The notes under the pieces are model-generated. The model did no database searches and was not told the DNA's origin. It saw only the letters and a list, made by a program, of their open reading frames with translations. Shown piece after piece: positions 62,721 to 64,000 of a stretch of DNA of 64,000 bases. Within the stretch, counting starts at the first letter, position 1; each line of letters begins with the position of its first letter. Origin of the DNA: Candidatus Ozemibacter sibiricus (GTDB lineage: Bacteria > Muiribacteriota > Ozemobacteria > Ozemobacterales > Ozemobacteraceae); the NCBI GenBank assembly GCA_003327425.1, contig QOQW01000003.1, forward strand, positions 244,594 to 308,593. Reading direction: 5' to 3'. Both the position numbers and the translations under genes were made by a program.

Positions 62721-63614
62721 TCAGGCCCTGGCGGCCTTGGGAAGCTGCTGGTCCCACCAGGCTGCCTGCGCGGGCGGCAGACTGGCCAGGAAGGTCTTTC
62801 GGATCGCCGCCCACGCGCCGCTGGCCTCCCAAGCGATCCAGCGCCGCCGGACCGCCAGATGGTGCCCGTACCGTCGGGGCAAAGCTCGCCAGGGTTTGCC
62901 GGAGCCGAGCTTCCAGAACACCCCTTCTACCAGGGAACGTTCGGGAGCGCCGGGCCGGCCGCCCGGCAGGCGCTTGGGCAGCACCTTCTGCAACGCTTGC
63001 CATTGGCGGTCGGACAGCACGAACGCCCCTTCGGCGCCTTCTTCGCGCGGCTGCCCCGCAGCGAAAGGAGTAGCCGCGCGCCGCCCCCGCGGGCCCTGTT
63101 CCTTCGCCCGAGGCGCCGGCGCCGCCCGCGGCTCGCGCTGGGCCGAACGCCTGGCGGGGGCTTTCGGCGGTCGGGACCGCCGCGCCGCCCGCGCCAGTCT
63201 CGCCGGTCTCGCCTCGCCTCCCTCGCGCGCCTCGCCTCCCTCGCGCGCCTCGCCTCCCTCGCGCGCCTCGCTTCCCTCGCCCGCCTCGCACACCTCGCGC
63301 GCCTGGCTCGGCTCGCTCGGCTCCGTCGGCGCGGCGGAGTGGGGCTCGACCGCACGTTCCCTCCGCCCCTCGGGCAGGTGGCAGGTATGCAACACATGGC
63401 TGTATTCCTCGGCGGCTTTGGTGACCGCCTGCGTCAACAACGCCTCCATCTGCCGGAAATTGCCGGCCGAAAAATCCCACTCTTTCAGCGCCTCGATGAA
63501 GGCGTGGGTCACCCGATCGATCGGCCGGCGGCCGCTGCCCTCGGCCAGGGTGAAATTGACCGATCGCCGCTGCAGCGCAAACTTGGCCAGCGCCGGCGTG
63601 AGCAACAAGGTCAA
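62721..63614 (-). CDS. Chimeric protein: unknown N-terminus, REGGEA repeats and DUF4096 transposase domain
   Basis: An open frame of 297 residues from a TTG at 63614. Residues 1-90 are an unknown helical domain (FIEALKEWDFSAGNFRQMEA). Residues 105-140 contain REGGEA repeats encoded by 18-bp DNA repeats at 63213-63284. A basic Ala/Arg/Pro-rich spacer follows. Residues about 200-297 match DUF4096, the N-terminal part of IS5-type transposases: LSDRQWQALQKVLPKR, GRPGAPERSLVEGVFWKL, WRALPRRYG. No DDE catalytic half follows, so it is a fragment or domesticated fusion. The start is uncertain and lacks a ribosome site. Confidence 0.55.
   Translation of the reverse strand: MTLLLTPALAKFALQRRSVNFTLAEGSGRRPIDRVTHAFIEALKEWDFSAGNFRQMEALLTQAVTKAAEEYSHVLHTCHLPEGRRERAVEPHSAAPTEPSEPSQAREVCEAGEGSEAREGGEAREGGEAREGGEARPARLARAARRSRPPKAPARRSAQREPRAAPAPRAKEQGPRGRRAATPFAAGQPREEGAEGAFVLSDRQWQALQKVLPKRLPGGRPGAPERSLVEGVFWKLGSGKPWRALPRRYGHHLAVRRRWIAWEASGAWAAIRKTFLASLPPAQAAWWDQQLPKAARA
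63213..63284. repeat. Four tandem 18-bp repeats
   Basis: The unit CTCGCCTCCCTCGCGCGC occurs three times exactly and a fourth time with a few changes. On the minus strand it encodes the REGGEA repeats of the chimeric transposase-like protein. Confidence 0.85.
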
Positions 63615-63696
63615 CTAATTTAGGTCTGGGGCTGTACAAGTGGGCCTGAAGATGCTTTACTGGAGGGGCGAAGAACCCTATGGAGGGAACCACCCC

Positions 63697-64000
63697 ATGT
63701 CTCATGCCTCCAACGAACCTCGGAAAGTCATCTTTACTGCCCCCCAGCAAGAATGTCCCTTTTGCCGTGCTTCTTTGCATATCAGTCAGCATCGTCAGCG
63801 GACGGTCAGGACCATGACCGAAGAACTGGACCTGACGATGCGTGACAAGAAATGTCCATCCTCTGCCTGTCCACAACCGCACCTTCGCTATCGGAGTCCA
63901 GAAGAGGCATTGATTGCCATTCCCCACAACCAATTCGGACTCGACGTGGTCCTCGAGATCGGTCATCTGCGCTTCCACCAGCGCCTCAGCTTTCCACGCA
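63697..64000 (+). CDS. Zinc-ribbon protein, possibly transposase-related (runs off the window)
   Basis: An open frame from ATG 63697 to the window end, at least 101 residues. TGGAGGG lies about 11 bases upstream. It has two cysteine pairs (ECPFCRAS and KKCPSSACP) about 30 residues apart, as in a zinc ribbon, followed by FGLDVVLEIGHLRFHQRLS. That phrase is like those in the N-termini of some transposase or integrase-like proteins with a DNA-binding finger; this is from memory and uncertain. Codon use is less GC-rich than neighbouring genes, which supports a mobile origin. The catalytic part would lie beyond the window. Confidence 0.6.
   Translation, partial: MSHASNEPRKVIFTAPQQECPFCRASLHISQHRQRTVRTMTEELDLTMRDKKCPSSACPQPHLRYRSPEEALIAIPHNQFGLDVVLEIGHLRFHQRLSFPR

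Noticed and set aside
62497..63978. 493-codon minus-strand frame across the right end
   Set aside because: Overlaps the DUF4096 frame in another phase and lies antisense to the zinc-ribbon frame; low-complexity Gly/Arg-rich shadow.

Overview
The window is 64 kb of high-GC bacterial DNA with dense coding, short operons and many start codons preceded by GGAGG-type ribosome binding sites. Lipoprotein and signal peptides, a SpoIID/LytB-type cell-wall protein, a full chemosensory set, an Etf/FAD dehydrogenase pair and very large multi-domain membrane sensors point to a free-living, signalling-rich, probably diderm and possibly anaerobic bacterium from a little-studied lineage. The only RNA gene is one tRNA-Leu, so the phylum cannot be fixed from this sequence.

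Left part (1-17.7 kb): the end of a large hypothetical protein, a ZIP zinc transporter, and a minus-strand operon (coiled-coil protein, TtcA-like PP-loop ATPase, DUF362 protein, HAD phosphatase). Then come tRNA-Leu(GAG) with promoter and terminator, a secreted protein with nine DnaJ-like zinc fingers, a DUF1848 protein, an RHH/PIN toxin-antitoxin pair with a visible promoter and operator-like palindrome, a thioredoxin-fold lipoprotein, an orphan MacB/FtsX permease, and etfB-etfA-glcD, which resembles an electron-bifurcating lactate dehydrogenase.

Centre (17.7-43.9 kb): four huge paralogous sensors (about 970-1130 aa) occur as two adjacent overlapping pairs. Each has two extracytoplasmic segments, four membrane helices and a HAMP linker. 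The first pair ends in PP2C/SpoIIE-type domains, one degenerate and one intact. The second pair ends in class III nucleotide cyclase domains whose catalytic residues are lost in a complementary way, as in the C1/C2 halves of animal adenylyl cyclases. A SpoIID-like gene and hsp20 lie between the pairs. A minus-strand chemosensory region follows: cheR-cheA-histidine kinase-NarL regulator, then mcp-cheW-cheB-cheD. It contains no cheY.

Right part (44-64 kb): a secreted GH13 amylase, a YvlD-like membrane protein, a small exported protein and a Na/Pi symporter with an extra Ig-like domain. These are followed by an accessory island. Two direct copies of an Rpn/PD-(D/E)XK nuclease element, each with a duplicated tail module, bracket about 8 kb. 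That interval holds a 1.4-kb non-coding stretch, a TPR protein with a C-terminal cold-shock domain and a 1555-aa UvrD-like helicase. The window ends in transposase-related sequence.
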